Below are positions 44,213 to 52,530 of a DNA stretch of 64,000 nucleotides, piece by piece. The number at the start of each line of letters is the position of its first letter. Position 1 is the first letter of the stretch. The stretch is from assembly GCF_002531935.1 (NCBI RefSeq), contig NZ_NWSV01000002.1, positions 434,001-498,000 on the forward strand. Reading direction: 5' to 3'. The DNA is from Rhizobium chutanense (lineage in GTDB: Bacteria; Pseudomonadota; Alphaproteobacteria; Rhizobiales; Rhizobiaceae). A program made the position numbers and the translations under genes. Under the pieces are notes generated by a model. The model searched no databases. It saw only the letters and a program-made list of their open reading frames with translations, and was not told the origin of the DNA.

Positions 44213-45975
44213 TGTATGACATTATTCTACCGGCCGGCATTGGCATCGTCCTCATTTTCGGCATCGGTTTTGTTCTCGCCTCGCTCTATACGCGCTCCAG
44301 CCGCGACGAGGCCTATGTGCGCACCGGCCTCGGCGGGCAGAAGGTCGTGCTCGACGGCGGCTCCGTCGTCCTGCCGATCTTCCACTCGATCGCCAGGGTC
44401 AATCTGAAGACGCTGCGCCTCGAGGTGCGCCGCGGCGAAGGCGACGCGCTCATCACCAAGGACCGCATGCGCGTCGATATCGGCGCCGAGTTCTATGTGC
44501 GCGTCAAACCCGATGCCTCCTCGATTGCGCTGGCCGCCCAGACGCTCGGCAACCGGACCAATGATGCCGAGGCGCTTCGCATCCTGATCGAAGCGAAATT
44601 CGTCGACGGCCTTCGCTCGGTGGCCGCAACGATGAACCTCGACGCGCTGCAGGAGCAGCGCATGGATTTCGTCAAGGCCGTCCAGGAAGCTGTCGGCGCC
44701 GATCTTCAGTCGAACGGTCTCGAGCTCGAATCCGTATCGCTGACGCGTCTCGACCAGACCGATATCAAGCATTTCAACGCCAACAACTTCTTCGATGCGC
44801 AGGGTCTCGCCGCATTGACCCGCATCACCGAGGGCCGCAAGAAGGAGCGCAACGAGATCGTTCGCGATACCGAAGTCGCCATCGCCCAGAAGGATCTCGA
44901 GGCCCGCCAGCAATCGCTGACCATCGAGCGGACCAAGCGGGAAGCCGAACTCAGCCAGGAACGCGACATCGCCAACAAATCCGCAGCGACGCGCGCCGAA
45001 ACCGCCCAGCAGGAGCAGGCGGCAAAGCGCGCCGAGGAAGAAGCCCGCATCGCTTCCGAACAGGCGATCGCCGAACGCGAGGCAGCCGCCAAACAGGCCC
45101 GCGAAAGCGCCAACATCGATTCCGCCCGCGCCGTACAGCAGCGTGACACCGAAGCCAAACGCGACCTGCAGATCGTGGCGCAGGAAAGCGCCATCGCCGT
45201 TGCCAATAAGAGCCGCGAGGAATCCGAAGCGAAGGCGACTGCGGAAGCGGCCCGCGCGCTGGCGATCGCGGCGGAGGAAAAGGTCGGCACAGCCAAGGCG
45301 ATCGAGATCGCCGAACGCGAGAGGCAGATTGCGGTGATCGATGCGCGCAAGAAAGCCGAGACGGAAGCGACCGCCGTCACCGTCGGCGCCGAGGCTGAAA
45401 AACAGGCGGCAAGCGACCAGGCCGAGGCCATCAAGACGCTCGCCACCGCCGAGGCGGATGCGGCGATCATCAAGGCCAAGGGTATTCTCGAAACCGGCAA
45501 GGCCGCGGCCGAGAGCGAGGCATTGCTCAACGACGCCCGTAACAAATTGAGCGCTGCCATCATCGAGTTCGAGATCACCCGCGAGCGTATCCGCATCATT
45601 CCCGAAGCGCTCGCCGAGGCGGTCAAACCGATCGAGAAGATCTCCGATATCAGGATCTTCGATACCGGCGGCATGCTCGGCCGCGGAAACGGCGCGAACG
45701 GCGAAGGCGGCATCGGCATGGGCGAAGGCCTGGCCGGCCAATTGCTCGCCTACCAGGCCAATAAGCCGATCCTCGACAAGCTGTTGAAGGAAGCGGGCTT
45801 CGATGGCGACAACGCGATCTCGGCGCTCCTTGGAAATCTCGATAGCGCAAAACCGGCAAAGCCGGTTGCGGCTCCGGCAAAGCCTGCAATAACCGCTGCA
45901 CCTGCGGTAAAGCCGGCAACACCGCCCGCAGGCCCGGCAACCACGATCGTCCCTCCGGCGCCGAAGAAGGATTGA
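44209..45975 (+). CDS. yqiK: Flotillin-like protein YqiK
   Basis: 588 residues. One N-terminal membrane segment ('GIVLIFGIGFVLASLY') is followed by an SPFH/band 7 domain ('TRSSRDEAYVRTGLGGQKVVLDGG'), a very long Ala/Glu/Lys coiled coil (about residues 215-430), and a C-terminal flotillin part. The last 45 residues are Pro/Ala/Lys repeats ('AKPAKPVAAPAKPAITAAP'). It organises membrane microdomains with YqiJ, and PspA as neighbour suggests membrane stress response. A GGGAGC site precedes the ATG. Confidence 0.92.
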   Translation: MMYDIILPAGIGIVLIFGIGFVLASLYTRSSRDEAYVRTGLGGQKVVLDGGSVVLPIFHSIARVNLKTLRLEVRRGEGDALITKDRMRVDIGAEFYVRVKPDASSIALAAQTLGNRTNDAEALRILIEAKFVDGLRSVAATMNLDALQEQRMDFVKAVQEAVGADLQSNGLELESVSLTRLDQTDIKHFNANNFFDAQGLAALTRITEGRKKERNEIVRDTEVAIAQKDLEARQQSLTIERTKREAELSQERDIANKSAATRAETAQQEQAAKRAEEEARIASEQAIAEREAAAKQARESANIDSARAVQQRDTEAKRDLQIVAQESAIAVANKSREESEAKATAEAARALAIAAEEKVGTAKAIEIAERERQIAVIDARKKAETEATAVTVGAEAEKQAASDQAEAIKTLATAEADAAIIKAKGILETGKAAAESEALLNDARNKLSAAIIEFEITRERIRIIPEALAEAVKPIEKISDIRIFDTGGMLGRGNGANGEGGIGMGEGLAGQLLAYQANKPILDKLLKEAGFDGDNAISALLGNLDSAKPAKPVAAPAKPAITAAPAVKPATPPAGPATTIVPPAPKKD

Positions 45976-45992
45976 TCGCAGCGAAGGTGGGT

Positions 45993-46289
45993 CTAGAGCC
46001 TTTCCTGGTTAGATTGAAGCATTCTGCCGGCGCAGGTTTTCGTCAGGGCAGAGGCGATTGGCGACGGGCATACCCCTTGGTACGTCCGAGCCGATCGCCT
46101 CTGATCCTGGCGGAAAGATGCCCGGCCCTAGCTGGTTTGCAAGCAAACCAGCGGGGTTGGCTGAAACGGGCCGCCTGATCGACCGGCCGGCTTGGCCGTA
46201 GAGCTGGGCTACGACACGCGCCGGCCGGTCGACCATCCGACTCCGTTTGAGCCAACAGAATGCTTCAATCTAACCAGGAAAGGCTCTAG
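45993..46289. mobile_element. MITE-like element with 34-bp perfect terminal inverted repeats
   Basis: The ends 45993-46026 and 46256-46289 are perfect inverted copies beginning CTAGAGCCTTTCCTGG. The 229-bp interior has no gene but has hairpins: GAGGCGAT/ATCGCCTC (46051-46058 and 46094-46101) and a perfect GCTGGTTTGC/GCAAACCAGC (46131-46140 and 46143-46152). Size, TIRs and absence of coding fit a non-autonomous transposon or a structured intergenic element. It ends 2 bp after the stop of the phosphoesterase gene. Confidence 0.65.
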
Positions 46290-46290
46290 G

Positions 46291-47031
46291 CTATCTCACC
46301 CAACCCGCCGCCAGCGCGCTCGCCCAGTCGGCACGGCCCCTTTCGGCGGCCAGTGCCGACATCGCCATATGGTCATAGGCGACGTTCCTGAACTGCCACG
46401 TCCATCCCGCCGCCGTCTTCTCCAGAATGGCATAGCCGGCCAGCGGATGACCGGCTTCGACCTTGTGGTAATAAGGCAGGACGTCGTCATAGGCCGGGCA
46501 ACCGACGCTGCCGGGGTTGACGATCAGCCGGCCGTCGGAAAGCCGGACGGCGCGCGGCACATGGCTGTGGCCGCAGAGGATCAGCGGCAGGTCGATGCCT
46601 TCGGCCAGCGCCTCGATCGCTTCTATCGGCTTTAGGGAGACGATGCCCTCCGGCGAGACGGATTCCAGCCAGTAGAGATTGTCGTCCTTCGGCGTCGCGT
46701 GGCAAAGATAGACCTCGCCGCGATAAACGGCATCGAATGGCAGGCCGCGGATCCAATCCAGATGGGACGGCGTCAATTGCCGATAGGCCGAGGCATCAGA
46801 GACATGCATCGCCGCCGGATCCTGCTCGATCAGATAGCGGTCGTGATTGCCGCGAACCGATGTCAGACCAAGCGGCATCAGAATATCGGCGGTCCGGCCG
46901 GCCTCCAGCGGCCCGCTGAAGAAATCGCCGAGATTGACGATCTCCTCGATGCCCTCAGCCCGGATATCCGCAAGCACCGCCTCGAGCGCCCGATGGTTGC
47001 CGTGAATGTCGGCGATCGCTGCAAACCTCAT
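46291..47031 (-). CDS. Metallophosphoesterase, YfcE-like
   Basis: 246 residues. All metal motifs are present: 'ADIHGNHRAL', 'NLGDFFSGP', 'RGNHDRY', 'CGHSHVPR' and the 'NPGSVGCPAYDD' loop. It hydrolyses phosphodiesters or phosphomonoesters; the natural substrate is unknown. Its start overlaps the hiuH stop (TAATG at 47029-47033), so it is the last gene of the purine operon. Confidence 0.88.
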   Translation of the reverse strand: MRFAAIADIHGNHRALEAVLADIRAEGIEEIVNLGDFFSGPLEAGRTADILMPLGLTSVRGNHDRYLIEQDPAAMHVSDASAYRQLTPSHLDWIRGLPFDAVYRGEVYLCHATPKDDNLYWLESVSPEGIVSLKPIEAIEALAEGIDLPLILCGHSHVPRAVRLSDGRLIVNPGSVGCPAYDDVLPYYHKVEAGHPLAGYAILEKTAAGWTWQFRNVAYDHMAMSALAAERGRADWASALAAGWVR

Positions 47032-47387
47032 TAGCTGCCTCGATAGGTGGAGTAGCCGTAGGGCGATATCAGCAGCGGCACATGGTAATGCGCCGTGACA
47101 TCGGCAATACCGAAGCGGATTGGCACGAGATCGAGAAAGGCCGGATGCGGCAGCGGCGTGCCGTTGCGGCGCAGATAATCGCCGGCGTGGAAGACGAGTT
47201 CGTAGATCCCGACGTGAAAATTTTCACCGACGAGAATAGGGCCGCCATCGACCCGGCCATCGGCATTGGTCTCGACCGTCTTCAGATGTCTGCGGATATC
47301 CCCCTCGAGCTGGTAGAGATCGATCCTGAGGCCGGCGGCCGGCTTGCCGAGAGCGGTATCGAGAACATGCGTGGTCAGTCCGGTCAT
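47031..47387 (-). CDS. hiuH: 5-hydroxyisourate hydrolase (transthyretin-like)
   Basis: 118 residues. The start '[19 protein letters not shown]' and the family-defining C-terminal tetrapeptide YRGS are both present. It hydrolyses 5-hydroxyisourate from PuuD to OHCU. It overlaps allA by 4 bp and the phosphoesterase gene by 1 bp. Confidence 0.96.
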   Translation of the reverse strand: MTGLTTHVLDTALGKPAAGLRIDLYQLEGDIRRHLKTVETNADGRVDGGPILVGENFHVGIYELVFHAGDYLRRNGTPLPHPAFLDLVPIRFGIADVTAHYHVPLLISPYGYSTYRGS

Positions 47388-47884
47388 GGGGCTGGCTCTT
47401 TGATGATGAAGGGGGTTTCGAAGAAGAATTCCTCCAGATTATTATCGGGCCCGTCGCGGTCGACGACCAGAAAATCGGAGGCCTGGCCAAGCGCCATCAG
47501 CGGATGATGCCAGACATTGCGGCGGTAGTTCACGCCCTGGTCCCCGCGTGCGAGAAACACCTGCGGCCTGGCAGGACGCCCGTTCACATCCTCGGAGACG
47601 ACGACGAGGAAAGGGCGGCCCGAAACCGGCGAGAAACTCTGGCTGCCGAAGGGATGGCGCTCCATCATGTCGACCGCATAGGGAAAACTGCGCGGCTGGC
47701 CGCGAAAGAGATTGATGATGACGCGCGCGCCCTCGCCCGTCGCTTCCGCCACAGCGAGGGCATGGAAGCGCTCCGTCGTGCCGCCGTTGATGAGCCGCAT
47801 CGAGGCCGGATCGGCCTCGATCACCTCGCCGAAGGGAGCGAAGGCGGACCGGGTGAGCGGGCGGATGTCGAGACATTCGGACAT
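47384..47884 (-). CDS. allA: Ureidoglycolate lyase
   Basis: 166 residues from ATG 47884. '[19 protein letters not shown]', '[16 protein letters not shown]' and '[16 protein letters not shown]' are the AllA signatures. It releases urea and glyoxylate from ureidoglycolate. It starts 5 bp after the HepT-like gene and overlaps hiuH. Confidence 0.94.
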   Translation of the reverse strand: MSECLDIRPLTRSAFAPFGEVIEADPASMRLINGGTTERFHALAVAEATGEGARVIINLFRGQPRSFPYAVDMMERHPFGSQSFSPVSGRPFLVVVSEDVNGRPARPQVFLARGDQGVNYRRNVWHHPLMALGQASDFLVVDRDGPDNNLEEFFFETPFIIKEPAP

Positions 47885-47888
47885 GGGT

Positions 47889-48251
47889 TCACTCGCCCTG
47901 GGCATGCCAGTTACGGATGGCATCGATCGACGACAGAAGCTCGGGCAGCGTGCGATAGGTCGCTTCCCAGATGTCGACGGGATCGAGGTCGAAGACGTCT
48001 TCGAAAATACGATTTCCCGTGCCGCAGATTTTCGTCCACGGCAGGTCCGGGTGCTCGCTCGCAAATTCCGGATGCGCCACCAAAAGGCGGGAGGCTGCCG
48101 CACCGATGGTGAAGTGGCAAAAGGCTACCGCCTTGAAGGTGAACTTGTCGCCGGCGAAGGCCGCCCCATCCATTCCGCCGACGAAGGACAGTGCTTCGGA
48201 TGCCGCCTCGTACATCTCGTTGAGATAGTCGATTGTGCGCCGCTCTTTCAT
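47889..48251 (-). CDS. HepT-like (DUF86) protein with degenerate active site
   Basis: 120 residues. The helical pattern '[22 protein letters not shown]', 'IGAAASRLL' and '[23 protein letters not shown]' follows the HepT/DUF86 family, but the R-x4-H-x-Y toxin motif is G-x4-E-x-V here. No MntA antitoxin gene is nearby. It overlaps uraD by 4 bp and precedes allA by 4 bp, so it is embedded in the purine operon, which argues for a different role. Confidence 0.75.
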   Translation of the reverse strand: MKERRTIDYLNEMYEAASEALSFVGGMDGAAFAGDKFTFKAVAFCHFTIGAAASRLLVAHPEFASEHPDLPWTKICGTGNRIFEDVFDLDPVDIWEATYRTLPELLSSIDAIRNWHAQGE

Positions 48252-48748
48252 TCGGCCTCCGGCAGCATCGACGTTAGGCGCAGCAATGCGATCCGTTCGA
48301 CCTGCGCCGTCGCGGTCGCGAGTTCTTCGTCTCGACTGTTGGAGATCCGTGTTTCGAAGGCGGCCAGGATGTCGTCCTTGCTGAGCCCCTTGACCGCGAT
48401 GATGAAGGGAAAGCCGAATTTCTCGACATAGGCCGAATTGAGTTCGGTGAAGCGGGCATGCTCGGCCGGGCTCAGGCGGTCGAGACCGGCGCCGGCCTGC
48501 TCCTTGCGGCTGTCCTCGGTGAGGTCGCCTGATATGGCGAGGCGTCCGGCAAGATCGGGATGGGCACAGAGCACGCCGAGCCGCTCCTCGCGGCTTGCCG
48601 CGCGAAAGACGGCGGCAAGCGCCGCATGCACAGCCGATGCCGTCAGCGGCTCGGTCACGCCGCCGGCGTCATAGGCCCGCTCGGCGATGAAAGGCGAATG
48701 TTCGAAGACGCCGCCGAAACGGGAAACGAAATCCTGGCGCGACACCAT
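48248..48748 (-). CDS. uraD: OHCU decarboxylase
   Basis: 166 residues from ATG 48748, overlapping the puuE stop by 1 bp (TGATG). 'FVSRFGGVFEHSPFIAERAY', 'LCAHPDLAGRLA' and 'KFGFPFIIAVKG' are UraD signatures, with His and Glu of the active site. It converts OHCU to S-allantoin. Confidence 0.95.
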   Translation of the reverse strand: MVSRQDFVSRFGGVFEHSPFIAERAYDAGGVTEPLTASAVHAALAAVFRAASREERLGVLCAHPDLAGRLAISGDLTEDSRKEQAGAGLDRLSPAEHARFTELNSAYVEKFGFPFIIAVKGLSKDDILAAFETRISNSRDEELATATAQVERIALLRLTSMLPEAE

Positions 48749-49671
48749 CAGAGCGCGTCCGGCTGATGGTGTTTGTGCCAATGCTCGGCGATCTCGATGC
48801 GGCGCGGGATCCACACCTTGTCGTGCTTCAGCACATATTCGATGAAGCGCTTCAGCGCCGCCGCCCGGCCGGGACGTCCGACGAGACGGCAGTGCAGGCC
48901 GATCGACATCATCTTCGGGCTGCCATCCTTGCCTTCCTCATAGAGTGTGTCGAAAGCATCCTTCAGATAGGTGAAGAACTGGTCGCCTGAATTGAAGCCC
49001 TGCGGCGTGGCAAAACGCATATCGTTGGTTTCGAGCGTGTAGGGGATGATCAGGAAGGGTTTCCCGTCGACGCCCTTCACCCAGTAAGGCAGGTCATCGG
49101 CATAGGAATCGGAGGAATAGAGGAAACCGCCCTCCTCCTGCACCAGCCGCAGCGTGTTGTCGGAGGGCTTGCCCTGATACATGCCGTAAGGCCGCTCGCC
49201 GGTGAGTTCGGTATGCAGGCGCACGGCTTCGAGAATATGCTTGCGCTCCAGATCCTCAGGAAAATCCTTGTATTCAAGCCAGCGGTAACCGTGGCTGGCA
49301 ATCTCCCAGCCGGCCTCTTTCATCGCGGCAACGGCTTCCGGGTTGCGGGCCATCGCCAGCGTTACGCCGTAGACGGTCGCCTGCACCTTGAGATCGGTAA
49401 ACATCCGCCAGAGCCGCCAGAAACCGGCGCGCGAACCATATTCATAGATCGATTCCATGTTGAGATTGCGCTGCCCGGGCCAGGCGGCCGCGCCGACGAT
49501 CTCCGACAGCAGGTTTTCGGATGCCGGATCGCCGTCGAGGATCGAGCTTTCGCCGCCTTCCTCGTAATTGATGACGAACTGCACGGCGATGCGTGCCTCG
49601 TCCGGCCATTTCGGATCGGGCGTCTGGCGCCCATAGCCGACGAGATTGCGCGGATAAGTCTCGGATACCAT
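48748..49671 (-). CDS. puuE: Allantoinase PuuE (polysaccharide deacetylase type)
   Basis: 307 residues from ATG 49671, with AAGGTG upstream. 'YPRNLVGYGRQTPDPKWP' and 'FVINYEEGGESSILDGD' are PuuE hallmarks, in a NodB-like fold, with 'ASHGYRWLEYKD' and 'SIGLHCRLVGRPGRA'. It opens the allantoin ring to allantoate without the metal amidohydrolase of AllB. It is first in the minus-strand purine operon. Confidence 0.95.
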   Translation of the reverse strand: MVSETYPRNLVGYGRQTPDPKWPDEARIAVQFVINYEEGGESSILDGDPASENLLSEIVGAAAWPGQRNLNMESIYEYGSRAGFWRLWRMFTDLKVQATVYGVTLAMARNPEAVAAMKEAGWEIASHGYRWLEYKDFPEDLERKHILEAVRLHTELTGERPYGMYQGKPSDNTLRLVQEEGGFLYSSDSYADDLPYWVKGVDGKPFLIIPYTLETNDMRFATPQGFNSGDQFFTYLKDAFDTLYEEGKDGSPKMMSIGLHCRLVGRPGRAAALKRFIEYVLKHDKVWIPRRIEIAEHWHKHHQPDAL

Positions 49672-49786
49672 CAAATCACCTTCTGAAAAGACGGGGAACG
49701 GTATCATCCGCAGCCGGAATGTCGAGACGGAAACTGCGCAACGGCATTTTCCCGTTATGGAACAAATCCTTAGCGCGTCCGCATAT

Positions 49787-50494
49787 TCAGGCGATCTTGC
49801 GCGCGCTGACCTTGCCCATCGGATGCAGCGAATGGACGCGGAAGGGGCCGCCGGTGCCCTCCTCGATCATCAGCGCCACATTCGAAACCATCACCGGCTC
49901 TCGCAATACGGGCTCGAAGATCGTCCGCAGCGCCGACTCGATGCGCGGCATGTCGATCGTGTTGATGGAGCCCGTCACCGGCATGTGGAAGCGGAACTCA
50001 TCCATCACATAGGGATTGCCCCAGCGATGCAGATTGGCGAACTGCGCCGCGGACAACCCGTCGGGGTCGCTGCGTTCGATATCGGCTTCGCTGAGCGGCG
50101 CGCGAAAACGGTCGAATTCCTGCACGATCGCCGAGGCGAGATACTGAATCTGCTCGCAGGGTCTGTTTGGCAGCAGGCTGTAGAAATTGCCGAGCCTTGC
50201 GACTTCGAGACGCGGCATCCGGAAGGGAAGTACGGTTCCGGAGAAACGCATCAGATCGCGCAGGAGTTGAGATTCCGACATGTCGGCAGACAGATGGAAC
50301 GGCGCCTTCAAAACACCGTGAAAACCATAGCGCCGCGGCACGGCCGTATGGAAGGCGATCTCGTGAATGCCGAGGCCACGAACGGCCGGAGGCTCCGTCA
50401 CATCGCCAGAAAACACATTTCGGCCAAGCCAATTGGCAGCCACGAGCGACAGAGGATCGCTCGCCGGTGGCGTGAAGCAAATGGCATAGCGCAT
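49787..50494 (-). CDS. DUF1045 family protein (2H phosphoesterase-like)
   Basis: 235 residues from ATG 50494 with GGAGGAAA upstream. 'RYGFHGVLKAPFHL' and 'DEFRFHMPVTG' form the two His motifs of the 2H superfamily. Members accompany phosphonate (phn) operons (TIGR03223), but no phn genes are here. The enzyme could be a cyclic phosphodiesterase; the 115-bp gap to puuE holds nothing else. Confidence 0.85.
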   Translation of the reverse strand: MRYAICFTPPASDPLSLVAANWLGRNVFSGDVTEPPAVRGLGIHEIAFHTAVPRRYGFHGVLKAPFHLSADMSESQLLRDLMRFSGTVLPFRMPRLEVARLGNFYSLLPNRPCEQIQYLASAIVQEFDRFRAPLSEADIERSDPDGLSAAQFANLHRWGNPYVMDEFRFHMPVTGSINTIDMPRIESALRTIFEPVLREPVMVSNVALMIEEGTGGPFRVHSLHPMGKVSARKIA

Positions 50495-50609
50495 GCAATT
50501 TCCTCCATCAAGGAAAGGGGGCGCCGATGACTTTAGGCGCGGTCGATGCGCAAGCAGATAGGTGATTTGCATGACAAAATAACGAAACGAGGCACCGGAA
50601 AATTCACGT

Positions 50610-51788
50610 TTAACGTGAAGCGACGGCGATATGGCTTGAAATCGCGAAGCTTTCCGGCAGCAAAAATTCGCAAGGTGCATCGCCTGCGATACAAACCGCC
50701 ACCTCTGCCAACCGGTGCGCAAGGCCGAAGCTGACCTTGAAGCCGCCGGTCAGTGCGATCAGCCGCGGGTGTTCGGGGTGGCGGCCGATCATCGGATCGC
50801 GGTCGATCGCCTTCGGGCGAAGCCCCGCCCAGCGTTCGACGACAGGCGCATCGCGAAGCGCCGGCGCGATCGCGCGCGCCGCCGCGATCAGCGCGTCGAG
50901 CTGGGCATCGGTCGAAGTGGGATCGTCGAAACGGTTCTCGCTGGTACTGCCGATCGCCACATGTCCGCCCTCATGCGCGACGACATAGAGCCCGTCGAGA
51001 AAGATCGTCGGCAGCGCCGGGTCGATAGCGGCTTTCAACAGCGCCGCCTGCCCCTTGACCGGCTGGCCGAGCGGCTGCGGCAAGCCGGGCGTCAGTCCCT
51101 GCAGCAGCGGAAAGGACTGATGGCCGGCGGCCAGGATGCAGCGGCCGAAAGCAACGGTTTCGCCGCCGATTCCGGCCGTGCCCCGATCCGGGTCGAGATC
51201 GGTGACGACAGCATTTTCCCTGATGCGCACATGTTTTGACCGCCCCAAGAACGCGATCAGCACTGAAATCAGCGAGCGGGGCGCGACGCGGGCGGCAAGC
51301 GTGTCATGCACGAAGCCGCTCCCGCCGGCCGACGCCTCGACCCAGCCATCCACATCAGGTCTGTCGAGCACGTGCCAGTGGAAGCGGCGCTCACCTGCCC
51401 GCCAATGGCGCTCGGCATCCTCGGAATGACCACGCGCGATGCGATTGAGATGCGGTTTCGGCAGTGGGATCAGCCGCCCGGACCTGTTGTAACCGGCCGA
51501 AAGCCCGGTCGCCGCTTCGAGCGCTGCGATCTCGGTTTCGAGCGAGACCAGCGCGTCGAACTGGAACTGCTTCTTCTCCGACCACCGGTCCGGCATATGC
51601 GGCATCAGCGCGCCGAGCAGGCCGCCGCTTGCCCCTTCGCCCAATCTGCCGGCATCGGCGAGGATGGTGCTTAAGCCGCAACGCTCGGCATGAACAGCAG
51701 CCCAAAGACCCATGATGCCGCCGCCGACGATCAGCAAGTCGCAAGAAGATTGACCGGACCCCGGCGCAGGACTATCGGCTTGTTCCAT
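50610..51788 (-). CDS. FAD-dependent oxidoreductase, MnmC C-terminal-module type
   Basis: 392 residues. The DAO-family nucleotide site 'LLIVGGGIMGLWAAVHAERCG' is followed by 'EGASGGLLGALMPHMPDRWSEKK'. The C-terminal 'RWAGLRPKAIDRDPMIGRHP' fits glycine/sarcosine oxidases and the FAD half of MnmC. Being divergent from mnmD suggests the two halves of MnmC are split here. The start codon overlaps that of mnmD on the opposite strand. Confidence 0.85.
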   Translation of the reverse strand: MEQADSPAPGSGQSSCDLLIVGGGIMGLWAAVHAERCGLSTILADAGRLGEGASGGLLGALMPHMPDRWSEKKQFQFDALVSLETEIAALEAATGLSAGYNRSGRLIPLPKPHLNRIARGHSEDAERHWRAGERRFHWHVLDRPDVDGWVEASAGGSGFVHDTLAARVAPRSLISVLIAFLGRSKHVRIRENAVVTDLDPDRGTAGIGGETVAFGRCILAAGHQSFPLLQGLTPGLPQPLGQPVKGQAALLKAAIDPALPTIFLDGLYVVAHEGGHVAIGSTSENRFDDPTSTDAQLDALIAAARAIAPALRDAPVVERWAGLRPKAIDRDPMIGRHPEHPRLIALTGGFKVSFGLAHRLAEVAVCIAGDAPCEFLLPESFAISSHIAVASR

Positions 51789-52530
51789 GACAGAGGTTAA
51801 CCCAGATCAGATTGGCGCGGGCGCGCCGCAGCCGCTCGAATGGCGCGACGGCGATATGCCCTATTCCACCGCCTTTGGCGATCACTTTTATTGCCAGACC
51901 GATGGCCGGCTGGAATGCGGCCATGTGTTCCTCGCCGGCAACGGCCTGCCGGAGCGATGGAACGGCCGGCAGGCATTCGTCATCGGCGAGCTCGGCTTCG
52001 GCACCGGCCTGAACTTCGCCGAGACCTGGCGGCAATGGAAGCTCCGCCGCACTGACGGCCAGCACCTGCATTTCATCTCCTTCGAACTCCACCCGATGCG
52101 CGGCGCAGAGATCGACCGGGCGCTGTCGCATTGGCCGGAGATCGATGCGGAGCGGAAGGCTCTCACGGCGGCCTGGCCGCAGGTGCCCGCCGGTACCGTC
52201 TCGCTCGATCTCGACGACCAGACGCAGCTCAGCGTCGTCTGCGGTCGCGCCCTCGACGGCGTCGCCGCGGCGAAGCCCGGCTTCGACGCCTGGTATCTCG
52301 ACGGTTTCGCCCCCTCGCGCAACAGCGACATGTGGTCGGAGGAACTCATGCGGCAGGTCAACGAAAAGACCGCCGCCGACGGCACCTTCGCAACTTACGC
52401 CGCGGCTGGCTTCGTGCGCCGCAACCTCATCGCCGCAGGTTTTGCCGTCGAGCGCCGCCAGGGGTTTGCCGGCAAACGTGAGATGCTCTGCGGCATAAAA
52501 GCATTTCCCGGCAATCGCAAAGATCAGTAG
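51787..52530 (+). CDS. mnmD: tRNA 5-methylaminomethyl-2-thiouridine methyltransferase MnmD
   Basis: 247 residues. 'PQPLEWRDGDMPYSTAFGDHFY' and 'GELGFGTGLNFAETWR' are MnmD signatures; 'DAWYLDGFAPSRNSDMWS' holds the DGF motif. It methylates the wobble uridine of tRNA, the second half of MnmC. It ends 6 bp into the convergent kinase gene. No ribosome site is visible before ATG 51787. Confidence 0.92.
   Translation: MTEVNPDQIGAGAPQPLEWRDGDMPYSTAFGDHFYCQTDGRLECGHVFLAGNGLPERWNGRQAFVIGELGFGTGLNFAETWRQWKLRRTDGQHLHFISFELHPMRGAEIDRALSHWPEIDAERKALTAAWPQVPAGTVSLDLDDQTQLSVVCGRALDGVAAAKPGFDAWYLDGFAPSRNSDMWSEELMRQVNEKTAADGTFATYAAAGFVRRNLIAAGFAVERRQGFAGKREMLCGIKAFPGNRKDQ

Noticed and set aside
44227..45741. 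504-codon frame opposite the flotillin gene
   Set aside because: Gly/Asp/Arg-rich shadow of the Ala/Glu/Lys coiled coil.
45840..45950. Short repeated units resembling a CRISPR-like array
   Set aside because: They encode the Pro/Ala/Lys tail of the flotillin and have no constant spacer pattern.
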